Counted from the stretch's first letter, positions 52,193-63,074 are shown. The stretch: DNA of 64,000 nucleotides from Melaminivora suipulveris (GCF_003008575.1 NZ_CP027667.1:1430501-1494500); one strand, 5' to 3'. Program-made: numbers and translations. Notes: generated by a model from the sequence alone, not told the origin.

Positions 52193-52225
52193 AAATAAAA
52201 AAAGACCCGCTTATAGCGGGTCTTT
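52193..52225 (-). terminator. Terminator downstream of tRNA-fMet
   Basis: A perfect 10-bp stem AAAGACCCGC / GCGGGTCTTT with a 5-base loop is followed on the minus strand by a T-rich run (TTTTTTTATTT). It ends the tRNA transcript. It may also serve the convergent rsmI gene, although the plus-strand tail has few Ts. Confidence 0.85.
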
Positions 52226-52249
52226 CATGGCAGGCAGCCCTGCCGAATT

Positions 52250-52326
<77 letters not shown>

Positions 52327-52351
52327 ACAGAAATGAAAGTATAACCTATTT

Positions 52352-52744
52352 TCAGGCGTTCGCCGAAGCGTCTTCAGCTTTTTCTTCAGCGCGCTCGACG
52401 AACTCGACATAAGCCATGGGCGCGTTGTCACCGACGCGGAAACCCATCTTCAGGATGCGCGTGTAGCCGCCCGGACGCGCCTTGAAGCGCGGGCCGAGTT
52501 CGTTGAACAGCTTGGTCACGTTGTCGCGATTGCGCAGGCGGTTGAAAGCCAGGCGGCGATTGGCCACCGAGTCTTCCTTGGCCAGGGTGATCATGGGCTC
52601 GATCACGCGGCGCAGTTCCTTGGCCTTGGGCACAGTTGTCTTGATGGCCTCGTGCTCGATGAGCGAGTTCATCATGTTTTGCAGCATCGCCAGGCGGTGC
52701 GATGTCGTGCGGTTCAATTTACGGAGTCCGTGTCCGTGGCGCAT
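52352..52744 (-). CDS. rplQ: 50S ribosomal protein L17
   Basis: A 130-residue L17 with the conserved start [20 protein letters not shown] and a short charged, Ala-rich tail. It is the last gene of the alpha operon, 86 bases after rpoA. The gap contains two small stems (GGGCAG/CTGCCC and TCCCC/GGGGA), perhaps RNA-processing sites. Confidence 0.97.
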   Translation of the reverse strand: MRHGHGLRKLNRTTSHRLAMLQNMMNSLIEHEAIKTTVPKAKELRRVIEPMITLAKEDSVANRRLAFNRLRNRDNVTKLFNELGPRFKARPGGYTRILKMGFRVGDNAPMAYVEFVERAEEKAEDASANA

Positions 52745-52830
52745 GGTGCTTTCCTTTTTCAGTCAATTAAAACGGGCAGCCGTATCAGGTACTGCCCGGA
52801 GCACTCCCCATGGCGGGGAAATTTGGCAGA

Positions 52831-53823
52831 TCAGCGCTTGTCCAGGCCGGCGGGCGGCCAGTTTTCGAGCTTCATGCCCAGGGTCAGGCCGCGCGAGGCG
52901 AGCACTTCCTTGATTTCGTTGAGCGACTTGCGGCCCAGGTTGGGCGTCTTCAGCAGCTCGTTCTCGGTGCGCTGGATCAGGTCACCGATGTAGTAGATGT
53001 TCTCGGCCTTCAGGCAGTTGGCCGAACGCACGGTGAGCTCCAGCTCGTCCACCGGGCGCAGCAGGATCGGGTCGAACGTGGCATTGCCGCGCGAGCTCGC
53101 CGGTGCGTCGAATGCAGCCAGTTCGCCGCCTTCAAGCTGAGCGAACACTGCCAGCTGCTCGACCAGGATCTTGGCCGAGGCGCGCACCGCATCTTCCGCG
53201 GTGATGGCGCCGTTGGTCTCGATTTCCATGACCAGCTTGTCCAGGTCGGTGCGCTGCTCCACGCGCGCGCTCTCCACCGTGTAGCTGACGCGGCGGATCG
53301 GCGAGAACGAGGCATCGAGCACGATGCGGCCGATCGACTTGGTCGACTCGTCGGCGTACCGGCGCAGATTGCCCGGCACATAGCCGCGGCCCTTTTCGAC
53401 CTTGATCTGCATGTCCAGCTTGCCGCCGGCGGACAGCGTGGCGATGACGTGGTCGGGGTTGACGATCTCGACGTCGTGCGGCGTCTGGATGTCGCGCGCC
53501 GTGACCACGCCTTCGCCGTCCTTGCGCAGCGACAGCGTCACCTCGTCACGGTTGAGCAGCTTGAACACCACACCCTTCAAGTTCAGCAGGATGTTGACGA
53601 CGTCTTCCTGCACGCCGTCGATGGACGAGTACTCATGCACCACGCCGGCGATCGTCACTTCGGTTGCTGCGTAACCCAGCATGGACGACAGCAGCACCCG
53701 ACGCAGGGCGTTGCCCAGCGTGTGGCCGTAGCCGCGCTCGAACGGTTCCAGTTCGACCTGGGCGCGGTTGGGCCCGAGCTGCTCGACGTTGATGGTCTTG
53801 GGTTTCAGCAGATTGGTTTGCAT
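52831..53823 (-). CDS. rpoA: DNA-directed RNA polymerase alpha subunit
   Basis: A 330-residue alpha subunit. The N-terminal assembly domain (residues 1-230) carries [23 protein letters not shown]; a linker leads to the C-terminal domain that contacts UP elements and activators ([24 protein letters not shown] block, [14 protein letters not shown]). It is in the alpha operon between rpsD and rplQ. Confidence 0.98.
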   Translation of the reverse strand: MQTNLLKPKTINVEQLGPNRAQVELEPFERGYGHTLGNALRRVLLSSMLGYAATEVTIAGVVHEYSSIDGVQEDVVNILLNLKGVVFKLLNRDEVTLSLRKDGEGVVTARDIQTPHDVEIVNPDHVIATLSAGGKLDMQIKVEKGRGYVPGNLRRYADESTKSIGRIVLDASFSPIRRVSYTVESARVEQRTDLDKLVMEIETNGAITAEDAVRASAKILVEQLAVFAQLEGGELAAFDAPASSRGNATFDPILLRPVDELELTVRSANCLKAENIYYIGDLIQRTENELLKTPNLGRKSLNEIKEVLASRGLTLGMKLENWPPAGLDKR

Positions 53824-53877
53824 GCAGACTTCCTCTCAATACCCCCAGCTCGTTACACCGGTAAGGCTGGTGAAGCG

Positions 53878-53905
53878 CCCATACCGCGATGCCTCGCGGT
53901 ATGGG
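53878..53905 (-). other. Strong 12-bp hairpin between rpsD and rpoA
   Basis: CCCATACCGCGA and its exact complement enclose a 4-base loop. There is no T-run after it on the minus strand, so it is unlikely to be a terminator. The location in the rpsD-rpoA gap suggests an RNase site or an element that sets the ratio of alpha subunit to ribosomal proteins. Confidence 0.6.
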
Positions 53906-53950
53906 GGACGGTTTTTGCGTGCGCAATGGGCGCCTGACGCGCCCCAGGAA

Positions 53951-54574
53951 TCAACGCGAGTACAACTCGACGATCAGCGATTCGTTGATGTCGGCGCCGA
54001 ATTCGTCGCGGTCCGGCACCTTCTTGAACGTGCCTTCGGCCTTGTCGGCGTTGACTTCGACCCAGGCCGGAATGCCGACCTGCTGGGCCAGTTGCAGGGC
54101 TTCGACGATGCGCGCCTGCTTCTTGGACTTCTCACGCACTGCCACCACGTCGCCGGCCTTGACCAGGTAAGAGGCGATGTTCACGGACTGGCCGTTCACG
54201 GTGATGGCCTTGTGCGACACCAGCTGGCGCGCTTCGGCGCGCGTGGAGCCGAAGCCCATGCGATAGACCACATTGTCCAGGCGGCACTCCAGCAGGCCCA
54301 TCAGGTTGGCACCAGTGTTGCCGCGGCGGCGCTCGGCCTCCTCGAAGTAACGGCGGAACTGCTTTTCCAGCACGCCGTACATGCGCTTGACCTTCTGCTT
54401 CTCGCGCAGCTGCAGGCCATAGTCGGACGTGCGGGCGCCCGAGGTGCGGCCGTGTTGGCCGGGTTTGGAGTCGAACTTGGCCTTGTCCGCGATCGAGCGA
54501 CGGGCGCTCTTGAGGAACAGGTCGGTGCCTTCACGGCGGGAGAGTTTGGCCTTGGGACCGAGATAGCGTGCCAC
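53951..54574 (-). CDS. rpsD: 30S ribosomal protein S4
   Basis: A 207-residue S4, an early 16S rRNA-binding assembly protein. It shows [20 protein letters not shown], the S4 domain ([30 protein letters not shown]) and a normal C-terminus. The start is GTG at 54574, with AAGGAAA upstream, not the earlier ATG. In E. coli S4 represses this operon; a matching leader structure is not identified here. Confidence 0.97.
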   Translation of the reverse strand: MARYLGPKAKLSRREGTDLFLKSARRSIADKAKFDSKPGQHGRTSGARTSDYGLQLREKQKVKRMYGVLEKQFRRYFEEAERRRGNTGANLMGLLECRLDNVVYRMGFGSTRAEARQLVSHKAITVNGQSVNIASYLVKAGDVVAVREKSKKQARIVEALQLAQQVGIPAWVEVNADKAEGTFKKVPDRDEFGADINESLIVELYSR

Positions 54575-54690
54575 TTGGGTTTCCTTGAAGTTTTCAGCTT
54601 CCGCAGGCGGTCGCCACCGCTTGCGGGAGCCACCTTGCACGCCGCAGCGGGCGCGAGGTGGCGGTGGGGTTCAACGAACGAAAAAAGCGT

Positions 54691-55095
54691 TCAGATGCGG
54701 CGGCGCTTTTGCGGGCGGCAGCCGTTGTGCGGAACGGGCGTCACGTCGGAGATCGACGTGATGCGGATGCCCAGAGCGCCCAGAGCACGTACGGAGGACT
54801 CGCGACCGGGGCCGGGGCCCTTGATCTCGACGTCCAGGTTCTTGATGCCCTGCTCCATGGCGGCGCGGCCGGCCATTTCAGAAGCCACCTGGGCAGCGAA
54901 TGGCGTCGACTTGCGCGAGCCCTTGAAGCCCTGACCGCCCGACGAGGCCCACGACAGCGCGTTGCCCTGGCGATCGGTGATGGTGATGATGGTGTTGTTG
55001 AAGGACGCGTGAACGTGGGCGATGCCGTCGGAGACGTTCTTGCGGACCTTCTTGCGCACGCGCTGGGCGGCGTTATTGGCGGGAGACTTGGCCAT
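54691..55095 (-). CDS. rpsK: 30S ribosomal protein S11
   Basis: A 134-residue S11 of the small-subunit platform, with the typical [19 protein letters not shown] and C-terminal [16 protein letters not shown]. It follows rpsM after 21 bases. The gap to rpsD is longer (116 bases) and contains a GCCACC/GGTGGC inverted repeat. Confidence 0.97.
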   Translation of the reverse strand: MAKSPANNAAQRVRKKVRKNVSDGIAHVHASFNNTIITITDRQGNALSWASSGGQGFKGSRKSTPFAAQVASEMAGRAAMEQGIKNLDVEIKGPGPGRESSVRALGALGIRITSISDVTPVPHNGCRPQKRRRI

Positions 55096-55116
55096 GGGGT
55101 TCTTTCAGTCCTTAAT

Positions 55117-55482
55117 TCACTTCTTCAGTGCCGCTGCGCCCTTGCGCGGACCCTTGCGGGTGCGGGCGTTGGTGCGGGTGCGCTGACCGCGCATCGGCAG
55201 ACCGCGGCGGTGACGGAAGCCCCGGTAGCAACCGATGTCCATCAAACGCTTGATGTTCATCGTTGTCTCTCGGCGCAGGTCACCTTCGATGGTGAACTGG
55301 GCGATCTGGTCCCGGATCTTTTCGAGATCGGCGTCGGTCAATTCCTTGACCTTCTTGGAATAAGCGATGCCGCATGCGTCGCAGATCTTGCGAGCACGGG
55401 TGCGCCCGATGCCATAGATGGCCGTGAGGCCAACCTCGGCATGTTGATGGGGCGGAATATTGATACCAGCGATACGAGCCAT
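55117..55482 (-). CDS. rpsM: 30S ribosomal protein S13
   Basis: A 121-residue S13 of the small-subunit head, contacting the P-site tRNA. The conserved [20 protein letters not shown] start, [13 protein letters not shown] helix-hairpin-helix and the basic end ([17 protein letters not shown]) are present. It follows rpmJ after 27 bases. Confidence 0.97.
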   Translation of the reverse strand: MARIAGINIPPHQHAEVGLTAIYGIGRTRARKICDACGIAYSKKVKELTDADLEKIRDQIAQFTIEGDLRRETTMNIKRLMDIGCYRGFRHRRGLPMRGQRTRTNARTRKGPRKGAAALKK

Positions 55483-55509
55483 GTGCGTCCTCTAACTGTT
55501 CTCGTGCAA

Positions 55510-55623
55510 TCAACCCTGGCGCTGCTTGTGGCGCTGATCCGTGCAGATCACGCGCACAACGCCCTTGCGGCGGATGATTTTGCAGTTGCGGCAGATCTTC
55601 TTCACCGAAGCCGAAACTCTCAT
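55510..55623 (-). CDS. rpmJ: 50S ribosomal protein L36
   Basis: A 37-residue zinc-binding protein L36. Residues [19 protein letters not shown] contain the first two zinc cysteines (Cys11, Cys14), with Cys27 and His32 completing the site ([10 protein letters not shown]). It has the four-ligand form. It lies between secY and rpsM; the usual infA gene is not present between secY and rpmJ. Confidence 0.95.
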   Translation of the reverse strand: MRVSASVKKICRNCKIIRRKGVVRVICTDQRHKQRQG

Positions 55624-55729
55624 TGCTTTCTCCTAAACGTGTCCAAAGTGTTCCGGCCCTCGCGGGTCTCACGCGGAACTAAAAAACAGTGCCCCGCGAT
55701 CAACCGTTGGGCAACGATGGCAACCGCTG

Positions 55730-55770
55730 GATTTTGGCGAACCGGCGAGTATACCGCATCCGCCAAAATC
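55730..55770 (-). promoter_or_regulatory. 10-bp inverted repeat with a possible promoter between secY and rpmJ
   Basis: GATTTTGGCG (55730-55739) and its exact complement (55761-55770) flank a 21-base spacer. On the minus strand the spacer holds TATACT, a good -10 hexamer, but no clear -35 at 17 bases. The palindrome could be a regulator site or RNA structure at the start of the alpha operon (rpmJ to rplQ). Confidence 0.4.
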
Positions 55771-55785
55771 TCGGGCTTTCGACAA

Positions 55786-57102
55786 TCAACCGGCGTTGGT
55801 CCTGAAGTTCGCCTTCTTGAGCAGCGACTCGTACTGCTGGCTCATCAGGTAGTTCTGCACCTGGGCCATGAAGTCCATGGTGACGACCACGATGATCAAC
55901 AGCGACGTGCCGCCGAAGTAGAACGGAACGTTGTACTTCAGGATCAGGAACTCAGGCAGCAGGCACACGAAGGTGATGTAGATCGCCCCCACCAGTGTCA
56001 GGCGCAGCAGGATCTTGTCGATATAGCGCGCCGTGTGCTCGCCAGGACGGATGCCGGGTATGAAGGCCCCGCTCTTCTTCAGGTTGTCCGCCGTCTCGCG
56101 GCTGTTGAACACCAGCGCGGTATAGAAGAAACAGAAGAAGATGATGGCCGTTGCGTACAGCAGCACGTAGATCGGCTGGCCTGGCGTGAGCGTGCCGGCG
56201 ATGTCGCGCAGCCAGCGCATGGACTCGCCTGCGCTGAACCAGTTCACCACCGTGGCCGGCAGCAAGATGATCGACGACGCGAAGATCGGCGGGATGACGC
56301 CTGCCATGTTCAGCTTGAGCGGCAGGTGCGACGACTGACCGCCGTAGACCTTGTTGCCCACCTGACGGCGTGCGTAGTTCACCAGGATCTTGCGCTGCCC
56401 GCGCTCGACGAACACTACGAAGTAGGTCACCGCGCCCACCAGGAACACGATGAAGATGGCTGCGATGATGCTCATGGCACCGGTGCGCACCAACTCCAGC
56501 ATGCCACCCATGGCGCTGGGCAGGCCGGCGGCGATGCCGGCGAAGATCAGGATCGAAATGCCGTTGCCCAGGCCCCGCTCGGTGATCTGCTCACCCAGCC
56601 ACATCAGGAACATGGTGCCCGTGGTCAGCGTGACCACGGACGTCAGGCGAAAGCCGAAGCCCGGATCAATGACCAGGCCGGCCTGGCTCTCCAGCGCCAC
56701 GGCGATGCCCAGCGACTGGAACAGGGCCAGGCCCACCGTGCCGTAACGCGTGTACTGCGTCGTCTTGCGCCGGCCCGCCTCCCCTTCCTTCTTCAACTGC
56801 TCGAACGCGGGCAGCACGTACGTCATCAGCTGCATGATGATCGATGCCGAGATGTACGGCATGATCCCCAGAGCGAAGACCGAGAAGCGCGACAGCGCCC
56901 CGCCCGAGAACATGTTGAACAGGTTCAGGATGCCGCCCTGCTGGCTGTTGAACAACTGCTGCAGCTGCGTCGGGTCGATGCCCGGCACGGGCACGTGCGT
57001 GCCCAGGCGGTACACGACCAGCGCGAGCAGCAGAAAGACCAGGCGTCGGCGAAGGTCGCCGAACTTGCCGGTCTTCGCCAGTTGGGCTGCGTTCGTTGCC
57101 AC
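55786..57102 (-). CDS. secY: Protein translocase subunit SecY
   Basis: A 438-residue central channel of the Sec translocon with ten membrane segments. Family blocks are [16 protein letters not shown], the segment [19 protein letters not shown], and [39 protein letters not shown] cytoplasmic and membrane regions. It follows rplO after 25 bases and ends the spc operon before the rpmJ gap. Confidence 0.97.
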   Translation of the reverse strand: MATNAAQLAKTGKFGDLRRRLVFLLLALVVYRLGTHVPVPGIDPTQLQQLFNSQQGGILNLFNMFSGGALSRFSVFALGIMPYISASIIMQLMTYVLPAFEQLKKEGEAGRRKTTQYTRYGTVGLALFQSLGIAVALESQAGLVIDPGFGFRLTSVVTLTTGTMFLMWLGEQITERGLGNGISILIFAGIAAGLPSAMGGMLELVRTGAMSIIAAIFIVFLVGAVTYFVVFVERGQRKILVNYARRQVGNKVYGGQSSHLPLKLNMAGVIPPIFASSIILLPATVVNWFSAGESMRWLRDIAGTLTPGQPIYVLLYATAIIFFCFFYTALVFNSRETADNLKKSGAFIPGIRPGEHTARYIDKILLRLTLVGAIYITFVCLLPEFLILKYNVPFYFGGTSLLIIVVVTMDFMAQVQNYLMSQQYESLLKKANFRTNAG

Positions 57103-57127
57103 GGATGCCTTTCCTGCCGGGGGCCGA

Positions 57128-57559
57128 TCAGGCGACGCTGCCGCCGGCCGCCTCGATGGCGGCCTTGGCGCCGGCTGTGGCGCCGATGCCCGACAACTTC
57201 ACCGCGCGGGTGATCTCGCCGCTCTTGATGACCTTGACCACGCGGGTCAGCTCATCGACGAGGCCGGCCTTCTTCAGTGCCAGCATGTCCACCTCGGCGG
57301 CGTCCAGACGGCCCAGAGCCGTGAGCGTCACCTCGGCGTTGTACTTGAGCAGATGCGACTTGAAGCCGCGCTTGGGCAGTCGGCGCTGCAGGGGCATCTG
57401 GCCGCCTTCGAAGCCGACCTTGTGGTAGCCGCCCGAACGCGATTTCTGGCCCTTGTGGCCGCGACCGGCCGTCTTGCCCAGGCCGGAGCCGATGCCGCGT
57501 CCGACGCGGCGTGCCGCGTGCTTGGCGCCAGCGGCGGGCTGGATGCTGTTGAGTTCCAT
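57128..57559 (-). CDS. rplO: 50S ribosomal protein L15
   Basis: A 143-residue L15 with the basic Gly-rich N-terminus ([20 protein letters not shown]) and the C-terminal L15/L18e domain. Two adjacent ATGs exist; the second (57559) is chosen because AGAGG then stands 6 bases away and the family begins MELNSI. rpmD is 10 bases upstream. Confidence 0.96.
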   Translation of the reverse strand: MELNSIQPAAGAKHAARRVGRGIGSGLGKTAGRGHKGQKSRSGGYHKVGFEGGQMPLQRRLPKRGFKSHLLKYNAEVTLTALGRLDAAEVDMLALKKAGLVDELTRVVKVIKSGEITRAVKLSGIGATAGAKAAIEAAGGSVA

Positions 57560-57569
57560 CATCGACCTC

Positions 57570-57755
57570 TTACAGGACTTTGACCAGATAGCTGATCTTG
57601 TTGATCATGCCGCGCACTTCAGGCGTGTCCTTGAGCTCGCTCACGCTGTTGAGCTTGCGCAGGCCCAGGCCGCGGATGGTGGCGCGATGCGATTCCTTGG
57701 TGCCGATGGGGCTGCGCACCAGTTGAATCTTCACGGTTTGTTCTTGCGTTGCCAT
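57570..57755 (-). CDS. rpmD: 50S ribosomal protein L30
   Basis: A 61-residue L30 with the family blocks [20 protein letters not shown] and [20 protein letters not shown]. It lies between rpsE and rplO in the order usual for the spc operon. Confidence 0.96.
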   Translation of the reverse strand: MATQEQTVKIQLVRSPIGTKESHRATIRGLGLRKLNSVSELKDTPEVRGMINKISYLVKVL

Positions 57756-57772
57756 TGCTTGTGACTCCGGCT

Positions 57773-58294
57773 TTAAGCGGCAAACAGGTCTTCGACCGAC
57801 TTGCCACGCTTGGCGGCCACCTCGGCCGGCGTGGTGGAGTTGGCCAGAGCGTCCAGCGTTGCACGCACCATGTTGTAGGGATTGGACGAGCCGTGGCTCT
57901 TGGCGACGATGTCGGTGATGCCCATGACCTCGAAGACGGCGCGCATCGGGCCGCCGGCAATGATGCCGGTGCCCTTGGGAGCGGGCGCCATCATCACGCG
58001 GGCCGCGCCGTGGTGGCCGGTCACCTGGTGGTGGATGGTGCCGTCCTTCAAGGACACCTTGAACAGCTTGCGGCGGGCCTCCTCCATGGCCTTTTGCACG
58101 GCGGCGGGCACTTCCTTGGACTTGCCCTTGCCCATGCCGATGCGGCCATCGCCATCACCGACCACGGTCAGCGCGGCAAAGCCCAGGATGCGACCACCCT
58201 TGACGACCTTGGTCACGCGGTTGACCGCGATCATCTTCTCGCGCAGACCGTCGTCGCGACCTTCGTCCTGCACACGGGGTTGAAATTTAGCCAT
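57773..58294 (-). CDS. rpsE: 30S ribosomal protein S5
   Basis: A 173-residue S5, important for decoding accuracy. The double-stranded-RNA-binding domain ([20 protein letters not shown]) and the C-terminal domain ([20 protein letters not shown]) are present. It follows rplR after 15 bases. Confidence 0.97.
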   Translation of the reverse strand: MAKFQPRVQDEGRDDGLREKMIAVNRVTKVVKGGRILGFAALTVVGDGDGRIGMGKGKSKEVPAAVQKAMEEARRKLFKVSLKDGTIHHQVTGHHGAARVMMAPAPKGTGIIAGGPMRAVFEVMGITDIVAKSHGSSNPYNMVRATLDALANSTTPAEVAAKRGKSVEDLFAA

Positions 58295-58309
58295 TGTTGT
58301 GTCGCTCCC

Positions 58310-58675
58310 TTAGAACTGCAGGCCGGCCTCGCGGGCGGCTTCGGCCAGGGCCTTGACGCGGCCGTGGTAGGCAAAGCCGGCGCGGTCGAAGGCCACGCGC
58401 TCGATGCCGGCCGCCTTGGCCTTCTCGGCGATGCGCTTGCCGACTTCGCTGGCAGCGGCGGCATTGCCGCCCTTGCCTGCGCCGCCCAGCGACTGGCGCA
58501 GCTCGGCTTCCAGCGTCGAGGCGGTGGCCAGCACGCGCGCACCATCTTCGGAGATGACGCTGGCGTAGATGTGGAGGTTGGTGCGGTGCACGGTCAGACG
58601 CGCCACGCCCTGCTGGGCGATGCGGATGCGGGTCTGACGGGCCCGGCGAAGACGCTGCTCTTTCTTGTTCAGCAT
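58310..58675 (-). CDS. rplR: 50S ribosomal protein L18
   Basis: A 121-residue L18 that binds 5S rRNA. It shows [35 protein letters not shown] and the C-terminal [23 protein letters not shown]. It follows rplF after 11 bases. Confidence 0.97.
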   Translation of the reverse strand: MLNKKEQRLRRARQTRIRIAQQGVARLTVHRTNLHIYASVISEDGARVLATASTLEAELRQSLGGAGKGGNAAAASEVGKRIAEKAKAAGIERVAFDRAGFAYHGRVKALAEAAREAGLQF

Positions 58676-58686
58676 GGTGCAGCTCC

Positions 58687-59220
58687 TTATTTCTTCTTGG
58701 TCTCTTTGATCGTGACGCGCTCGTCCGCATAGCGGATGCCCTTGCCCTTGTAGGGCTCGGGTGGACGGGCGGCGCGGATCTCGGCGGCCAGCTGGCCCAC
58801 CACCTGGCGGTCGGCACCCTTGATCACGACCTCGGTCGGAGTCGGGGTGGCCACGGTGATACCGGCGGGCATGTCGAAGTTCACGGGGTGAGAAAAGCCG
58901 ATGTTCAGGTTCAGCTTGGAACCCGACGCCGCAGCCTTGAAACCCACGCCGACCAGGGTCAGCTTCTTCTCGAAGCCGCGGCTGACGCCGACGACCATGT
59001 TGTTCACCAGCTGGCGGATGGTGCCGCTCATGGCGTTGGCCTCGCGCGACTCGTCGGCCGGAGCGAAAGTCAGCTTGCCGTCGGCCTGCGAGACCTTGAC
59101 CAGATTGTTTTGTGCCAGCGACAGCGAGCCGCCGGCGCCCTTGACGCTGATCTGCTCGGCGCTCACGGCCACATCCACGCCTTGCGGGATGGCCACGGGG
59201 GATTTGCCTACTCGGGACAT
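58687..59220 (-). CDS. rplF: 50S ribosomal protein L6
   Basis: A 177-residue L6 with two duplicated L6 domains, starting [15 protein letters not shown] and ending with [16 protein letters not shown]. The start at 59220 is conserved and preceded by GAGGAG. It lies between rpsH and rplR. Confidence 0.97.
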   Translation of the reverse strand: MSRVGKSPVAIPQGVDVAVSAEQISVKGAGGSLSLAQNNLVKVSQADGKLTFAPADESREANAMSGTIRQLVNNMVVGVSRGFEKKLTLVGVGFKAAASGSKLNLNIGFSHPVNFDMPAGITVATPTPTEVVIKGADRQVVGQLAAEIRAARPPEPYKGKGIRYADERVTIKETKKK

Positions 59221-59245
59221 TTGTGTGTTCTCCTCGATGCCGGCA

Positions 59246-59641
59246 TCAGGCCACGTAGCACAGCACTTCGCCGCCGACACCGGTGGCGCGTGCCTTGCGA
59301 TCGGTCATCACGCCCTTGGGGGTGGTGACGATGGCCACGCCCAGACCGTTCATGACCTGGGGGATGGCGGCCGAGCCCTTGTACACGCGCAGGCCGGGGC
59401 GGCTCACGCGCTCGATGCGCTCGATGACCGGACGGCCGGCGTAGTACTTCAGGGCGATTTGCAGTTCGGACTTGCCGGCTTCGCTCTTGACTTCGAAACC
59501 GTCGATGTAGCCCTCGTCCTTGAGCACCTGGGCGATGGCAACCTTCACTTTGGAAGATGGCACCGACACGGTGGACTTGGAGACCATCTGCGCATTGCGG
59601 ATGCGGGTCAGCAAGTCAGCGATGGGATCACTCATGCTCAT
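59246..59641 (-). CDS. rpsH: 30S ribosomal protein S8
   Basis: A 131-residue S8, a primary 16S rRNA-binding protein that represses the spc operon in E. coli. It begins [18 protein letters not shown] and shows [11 protein letters not shown] and the C-terminal [17 protein letters not shown]. It lies 20 bases after rpsN. Confidence 0.97.
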   Translation of the reverse strand: MSMSDPIADLLTRIRNAQMVSKSTVSVPSSKVKVAIAQVLKDEGYIDGFEVKSEAGKSELQIALKYYAGRPVIERIERVSRPGLRVYKGSAAIPQVMNGLGVAIVTTPKGVMTDRKARATGVGGEVLCYVA

Positions 59642-59661
59642 GTGTATTTCTCCTGCCTGGC

Positions 59662-59967
59662 TTACCAGCTGGCCTTGGTGACACCGGGGATGTCACCGGC
59701 AAAAGCCAGTTCGCGGATCTTGTGACGGGCCAGGCCGAACTGGCGGAACACGCCACGCGGACGGCCGGTGAGCTCGCAGCGGTTGACCAGACGTGTCGGG
59801 TTGGCGTTGCGCGGCAGCTGCTGCAGGCCCAGGCGCGCGGCTTCGCGCTCTTCGTCGGAGCGCTTGGCGTCGCCCGCGATGGACTTCAGTTCCGCGTGCT
59901 TGGCAGCGTACTTGGCGACCAGCTTTTCGCGCTTGAGTTCGCGCTCGATCAGGGATTTTTTAGCCAT
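59662..59967 (-). CDS. rpsN: 30S ribosomal protein S14 (zinc-free type)
   Basis: A 101-residue S14 of the long form without zinc-binding cysteines. It shows [20 protein letters not shown] and the C-terminal [20 protein letters not shown]. It lies between rplE and rpsH. Confidence 0.97.
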   Translation of the reverse strand: MAKKSLIERELKREKLVAKYAAKHAELKSIAGDAKRSDEEREAARLGLQQLPRNANPTRLVNRCELTGRPRGVFRQFGLARHKIRELAFAGDIPGVTKASW

Positions 59968-59978
59968 GGGACGCTTTC

Positions 59979-60518
59979 TCAGTTCTTGAACGGGAAACGG
60001 AAGCCGGCCAGCAGTGCCTTGGCTTCTTCGTCGTTCCTGGCCGTCGTGGTGATGCTGATGTTCAGACCACGCAGGGCATCCACCTTGTCGTACTCGATCT
60101 CGGGGAAGATGATCTGCTCCTTGACGCCAATGTTGTAGTTGCCGCGGCCGTCAAAGGCACGGCCCGAGATGCCGCGGAAGTCGCGCACGCGCGGCAGGGC
60201 CACGGTGACGAAACGGTCCAGGAATTCGTACATGCGCACGCCGCGCAGCGTGACCATGCAGCCAATCGGCTGACCTTCGCGGATCTTGAAGCCGGCGATG
60301 GCGCGCTTGGCCTTGGTGACCACGGGCTTTTGGCCGGCGATCTTGGTGAGATCGGCCACGGCGTTGTCCATGATCTTCTTGTCGGCCACGGCCTCGCCCA
60401 CACCCATGTTCAGGGTGATCTTGGTCAGGCGCGGGACTTCCATGACGGATTGGTAGCCGAACTTTTCCTTCAGTTCGGGCGCGATCTTGTCGCGGTAGAT
60501 TTGTTGCAGTCGTGCCAT
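59979..60518 (-). CDS. rplE: 50S ribosomal protein L5
   Basis: A 179-residue L5 that binds 5S rRNA and contacts P-site t[41 protein letters not shown] and [19 protein letters not shown] are conserved. It follows rplX after 10 bases. Confidence 0.97.
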   Translation of the reverse strand: MARLQQIYRDKIAPELKEKFGYQSVMEVPRLTKITLNMGVGEAVADKKIMDNAVADLTKIAGQKPVVTKAKRAIAGFKIREGQPIGCMVTLRGVRMYEFLDRFVTVALPRVRDFRGISGRAFDGRGNYNIGVKEQIIFPEIEYDKVDALRGLNISITTTARNDEEAKALLAGFRFPFKN

Positions 60519-60528
60519 GGGAAATCCT

Positions 60529-60849
60529 TTAAGCCGTCTTGATCTCGGCGCCGCTGGACTTGAAGACGCGCACGCGCGTGCCGTCGGCCTGCACCTTGAT
60601 GCCGACGCGGTCGGCGCGGCCGGTGGCGGCGTTGAAGATGGCCACGTTGGACTGGTGGATGGGCATGGCCTTTTCCACGATGCCGCCGGTGGTGCCCTTC
60701 ATGGGATTGGGCTTGACGTGCTTCTTGACCAGGTTGATGCCTTCGATGACCAGGTGCGAGTCGTCCTTGCGCAGCGCGACGGTGCCGCGCTTGCCCTTGT
60801 CGCGACCGGTCAGCACGATGACTTCATCGCCCTTGCGGATCTTGTTCAT
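60529..60849 (-). CDS. rplX: 50S ribosomal protein L24
   Basis: A 106-residue L24, an initiator of large-subunit assembly. The KOW motif lies near the N-terminus ([21 protein letters not shown]). It follows rplN after 12 bases. Confidence 0.97.
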   Translation of the reverse strand: MNKIRKGDEVIVLTGRDKGKRGTVALRKDDSHLVIEGINLVKKHVKPNPMKGTTGGIVEKAMPIHQSNVAIFNAATGRADRVGIKVQADGTRVRVFKSSGAEIKTA

Positions 60850-60861
60850 GGTGCCTTTCCT

Positions 60862-61230
60862 TTACAGCACTTCAGGAGCCAGGGACACGATCTTCATGAA
60901 GCGCTCGGAGCGCAATTCGCGCGTCACGGGGCCGAAGATGCGGGTGCCGATGGGCTCGAGCTTGGCGTTGAGCAGCACGGCGGCGTTGCCGTCGAACTTC
61001 ACGAGCGAGCCATCCGCGCGGCGGATGCCCTTGGCGGTGCGGACCACCACTGCGCTGTAGATCTCGCCCTTCTTGACGCGACCACGCGGAGCGGCTTCCT
61101 TCACGCTGACCTTGATGATGTCGCCGACGCTGGCATAACGGCGCTTGGAGCCACCCAGCACCTTGATGCACAGGACGGACTTGGCGCCGGTGTTGTCGGC
61201 AACCTCTAGTCGAGATTCTGTCTGGATCAT
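60862..61230 (-). CDS. rplN: 50S ribosomal protein L14
   Basis: A 122-residue L14 with [20 protein letters not shown] and [20 protein letters not shown]. It is the first gene of the spc cluster here. The gene normally upstream (rpsQ, end of the S10 operon) is not adjacent; a 245-base gap with its own promoter and then glpD precede it. Confidence 0.98.
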   Translation of the reverse strand: MIQTESRLEVADNTGAKSVLCIKVLGGSKRRYASVGDIIKVSVKEAAPRGRVKKGEIYSAVVVRTAKGIRRADGSLVKFDGNAAVLLNAKLEPIGTRIFGPVTRELRSERFMKIVSLAPEVL

Positions 61231-61394
61231 TTGAATATTTCCAACTTGTACCAGCGGCGCCTGTTGTCTCGAATCGCTTCGAAGCCAAGGCGCAACGCCA
61301 GTCAGTCTTGGACCCGTCGTCCACGCCGCACATGGTGTTGCGGCGCTTCCCGCTGGGCAGATAAGCCTCGCGCAAAGAAAGCGCGAAGCCCGCA

Positions 61395-61423
61395 AGTATC
61401 GCAAAAAGAAAAACGGGCGTCAA
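61395..61423 (-). promoter_or_regulatory. Sigma70-type promoter of the spc ribosomal operon
   Basis: On the minus strand TTGACG (61418-61423) and GATACT (61395-61400) are separated by exactly 17 bases, with a T-rich spacer. This is a strong match to the vegetative consensus and predicts a leader of about 155 bases before rplN. Confidence 0.75.
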
Positions 61424-61475
61424 GCACCTGATCGTTGCGGGCCGTCCACGCCAAACGCGAACCGCCCAACGCCCC

Positions 61476-63074
61476 TCAACCGGGCACGGTGGCGTACTGC
61501 AGGGCAAGCTCCAGGAAGGGGGCCAGTTGCGGATCATGGCCGGGCAGCTCCTCGCCGAGGATCTGCGCCACGCGCGGCGCCAGTGCCTGCGCCAGGCGTG
61601 CGTCGAGGAACAGCACCCGGGTGCGGCGCGCCAGCACGTCCTCGACGGTGCGCGCATATTCATGCCGCACGGCCCAGCGCACCATGGCTTCGGTGAAGCC
61701 ATCGGCCAGAACCACGTCGGTTCCCGGCAAGGCCGCCACCGCAGCGGCCTCGGTCCCGTAGGAGTGCAGGCCCTGCGGCAGATGCATGCCCTGGCGTGGC
61801 CTGGAGGGCGGCGCGCCCACCAGTGGCAGAGCCACCGTCACGCCGCCCGCACGGCGCGGCAGCAATCGGGCCTCGAAGCACTTGTCCAGCACATCCTCGG
61901 CCATGGCGCGGTAGGTGGTCCACTTGCCACCGGTCACGGTGACCAGGCCGCTGGCGCTGGCAATCACCGTGTGCTCACGGCTGATGCGCTTGGTGTTGCC
62001 ACCGTCCTCGCCCTGCGGCTTGACCAGGGGGCGCAGGCCGACCCAGATGCTGCGCACATCCTGCGCCCGGGGCGCACGGCGCAGGTAGCGCGCTGCCTCG
62101 CCCAGGATGAAGGCAACCTCGTCCCGCATGGCCACCGGCTCGCGCGCCAGATCGTGGCGCGGCGTGTCGGTCGTGCCCAGGATCAGCTTGCCCAGCCACG
62201 GCACGGCAAACAGGACGCGGCCGTCGGCCGTCTTGGGCACCATCAGCGCATGGTCGCTGGGCAGGAAGTCACGGTCCACCACCAAGTGCACGCCCTGGCT
62301 GGGCGCGACCATGGGCGCCAGTTGGCGGCCGGCCTGCGCGCCGTCGCGCTGGCGCAGGGCATCGACCCACACACCCGCGGCATTGACCACGCAGCGTGCC
62401 CGCACTTGGAAACTGCGCCGCGTCTCGACGTCTTCGCAGACCACCCCGGCGATCTTGCCGGCGTCATACAGCAAATCGGTCACCGGGCAGTAGTTGACCA
62501 AAAGCGCCCCCTTGGCGGCCGCCGTGCGCGCCAGCGCCAGGGCCAGGCGGGCATCGTCGAATTGCCCATCCCAATACTTGACGCCGCCCTTGAGGCCTTC
62601 GGCCACTGCGGTGGGCAGGCAGCGCAGCGTCTCCATCCGGCCCAGCAGCTGCGTATCGCCCAGGCCCGCCTTGCCGGCCAGCGCGTCGTACATCTTCAGG
62701 CCCGTGCCGTAGAACGGCGTCTCCCACAGCTTGTAGGACGGCATGACGAAGGCCAGCGGCTGCGCCAGGTGCGGGGCGTTGGCAAGCAGCGTGGTGCGCT
62801 CGTGCAGGGCTTCGCGCACCAGAGCGATGTTGCCCTGGGCCAGATAGCGCACGCCGCCATGCACCAACTTGGTGGCGCGCGACGAAGTGCCCTTGGCGAA
62901 GTCGTGCGACTCCAGCAGCACCACGGAAAAGCCGCGCGCCGCCGCATCCAGCGCCACGCCCAGGCCGGTGGCGCCGCCGCCGACCACCGCCAGGTCATAG
63001 GTGTGCGGCTGGGCGAGCTGCGCGAGCAGCGCGGTGCGGTCGGTCGGCAAAGGGTCGGTGGTGTCGGAAGTCAT
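61476..63074 (-). CDS. glpD: Glycerol-3-phosphate dehydrogenase (quinone-linked)
   Basis: A 532-residue FAD enzyme oxidising glycerol-3-phosphate to dihydroxyacetone phosphate and feeding electrons to quinone at the inner membrane. The FAD-binding N-terminus ([21 protein letters not shown]) and [18 protein letters not shown] are clear, and a C-terminal DAO domain follows. It is divergent from glpK with a 124-base gap, a layout that allows joint control by glycerol-3-phosphate, although no GlpR operator is recognised. Confidence 0.95.
   Translation of the reverse strand: MTSDTTDPLPTDRTALLAQLAQPHTYDLAVVGGGATGLGVALDAAARGFSVVLLESHDFAKGTSSRATKLVHGGVRYLAQGNIALVREALHERTTLLANAPHLAQPLAFVMPSYKLWETPFYGTGLKMYDALAGKAGLGDTQLLGRMETLRCLPTAVAEGLKGGVKYWDGQFDDARLALALARTAAAKGALLVNYCPVTDLLYDAGKIAGVVCEDVETRRSFQVRARCVVNAAGVWVDALRQRDGAQAGRQLAPMVAPSQGVHLVVDRDFLPSDHALMVPKTADGRVLFAVPWLGKLILGTTDTPRHDLAREPVAMRDEVAFILGEAARYLRRAPRAQDVRSIWVGLRPLVKPQGEDGGNTKRISREHTVIASASGLVTVTGGKWTTYRAMAEDVLDKCFEARLLPRRAGGVTVALPLVGAPPSRPRQGMHLPQGLHSYGTEAAAVAALPGTDVVLADGFTEAMVRWAVRHEYARTVEDVLARRTRVLFLDARLAQALAPRVAQILGEELPGHDPQLAPFLELALQYATVPG

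Noticed and set aside
53951..54640. ATG at 54640 as the rpsD start
   Set aside because: It adds 22 residues unlike any S4; the GTG at 54574 has AAGGAAA upstream and gives the standard 207 residues.
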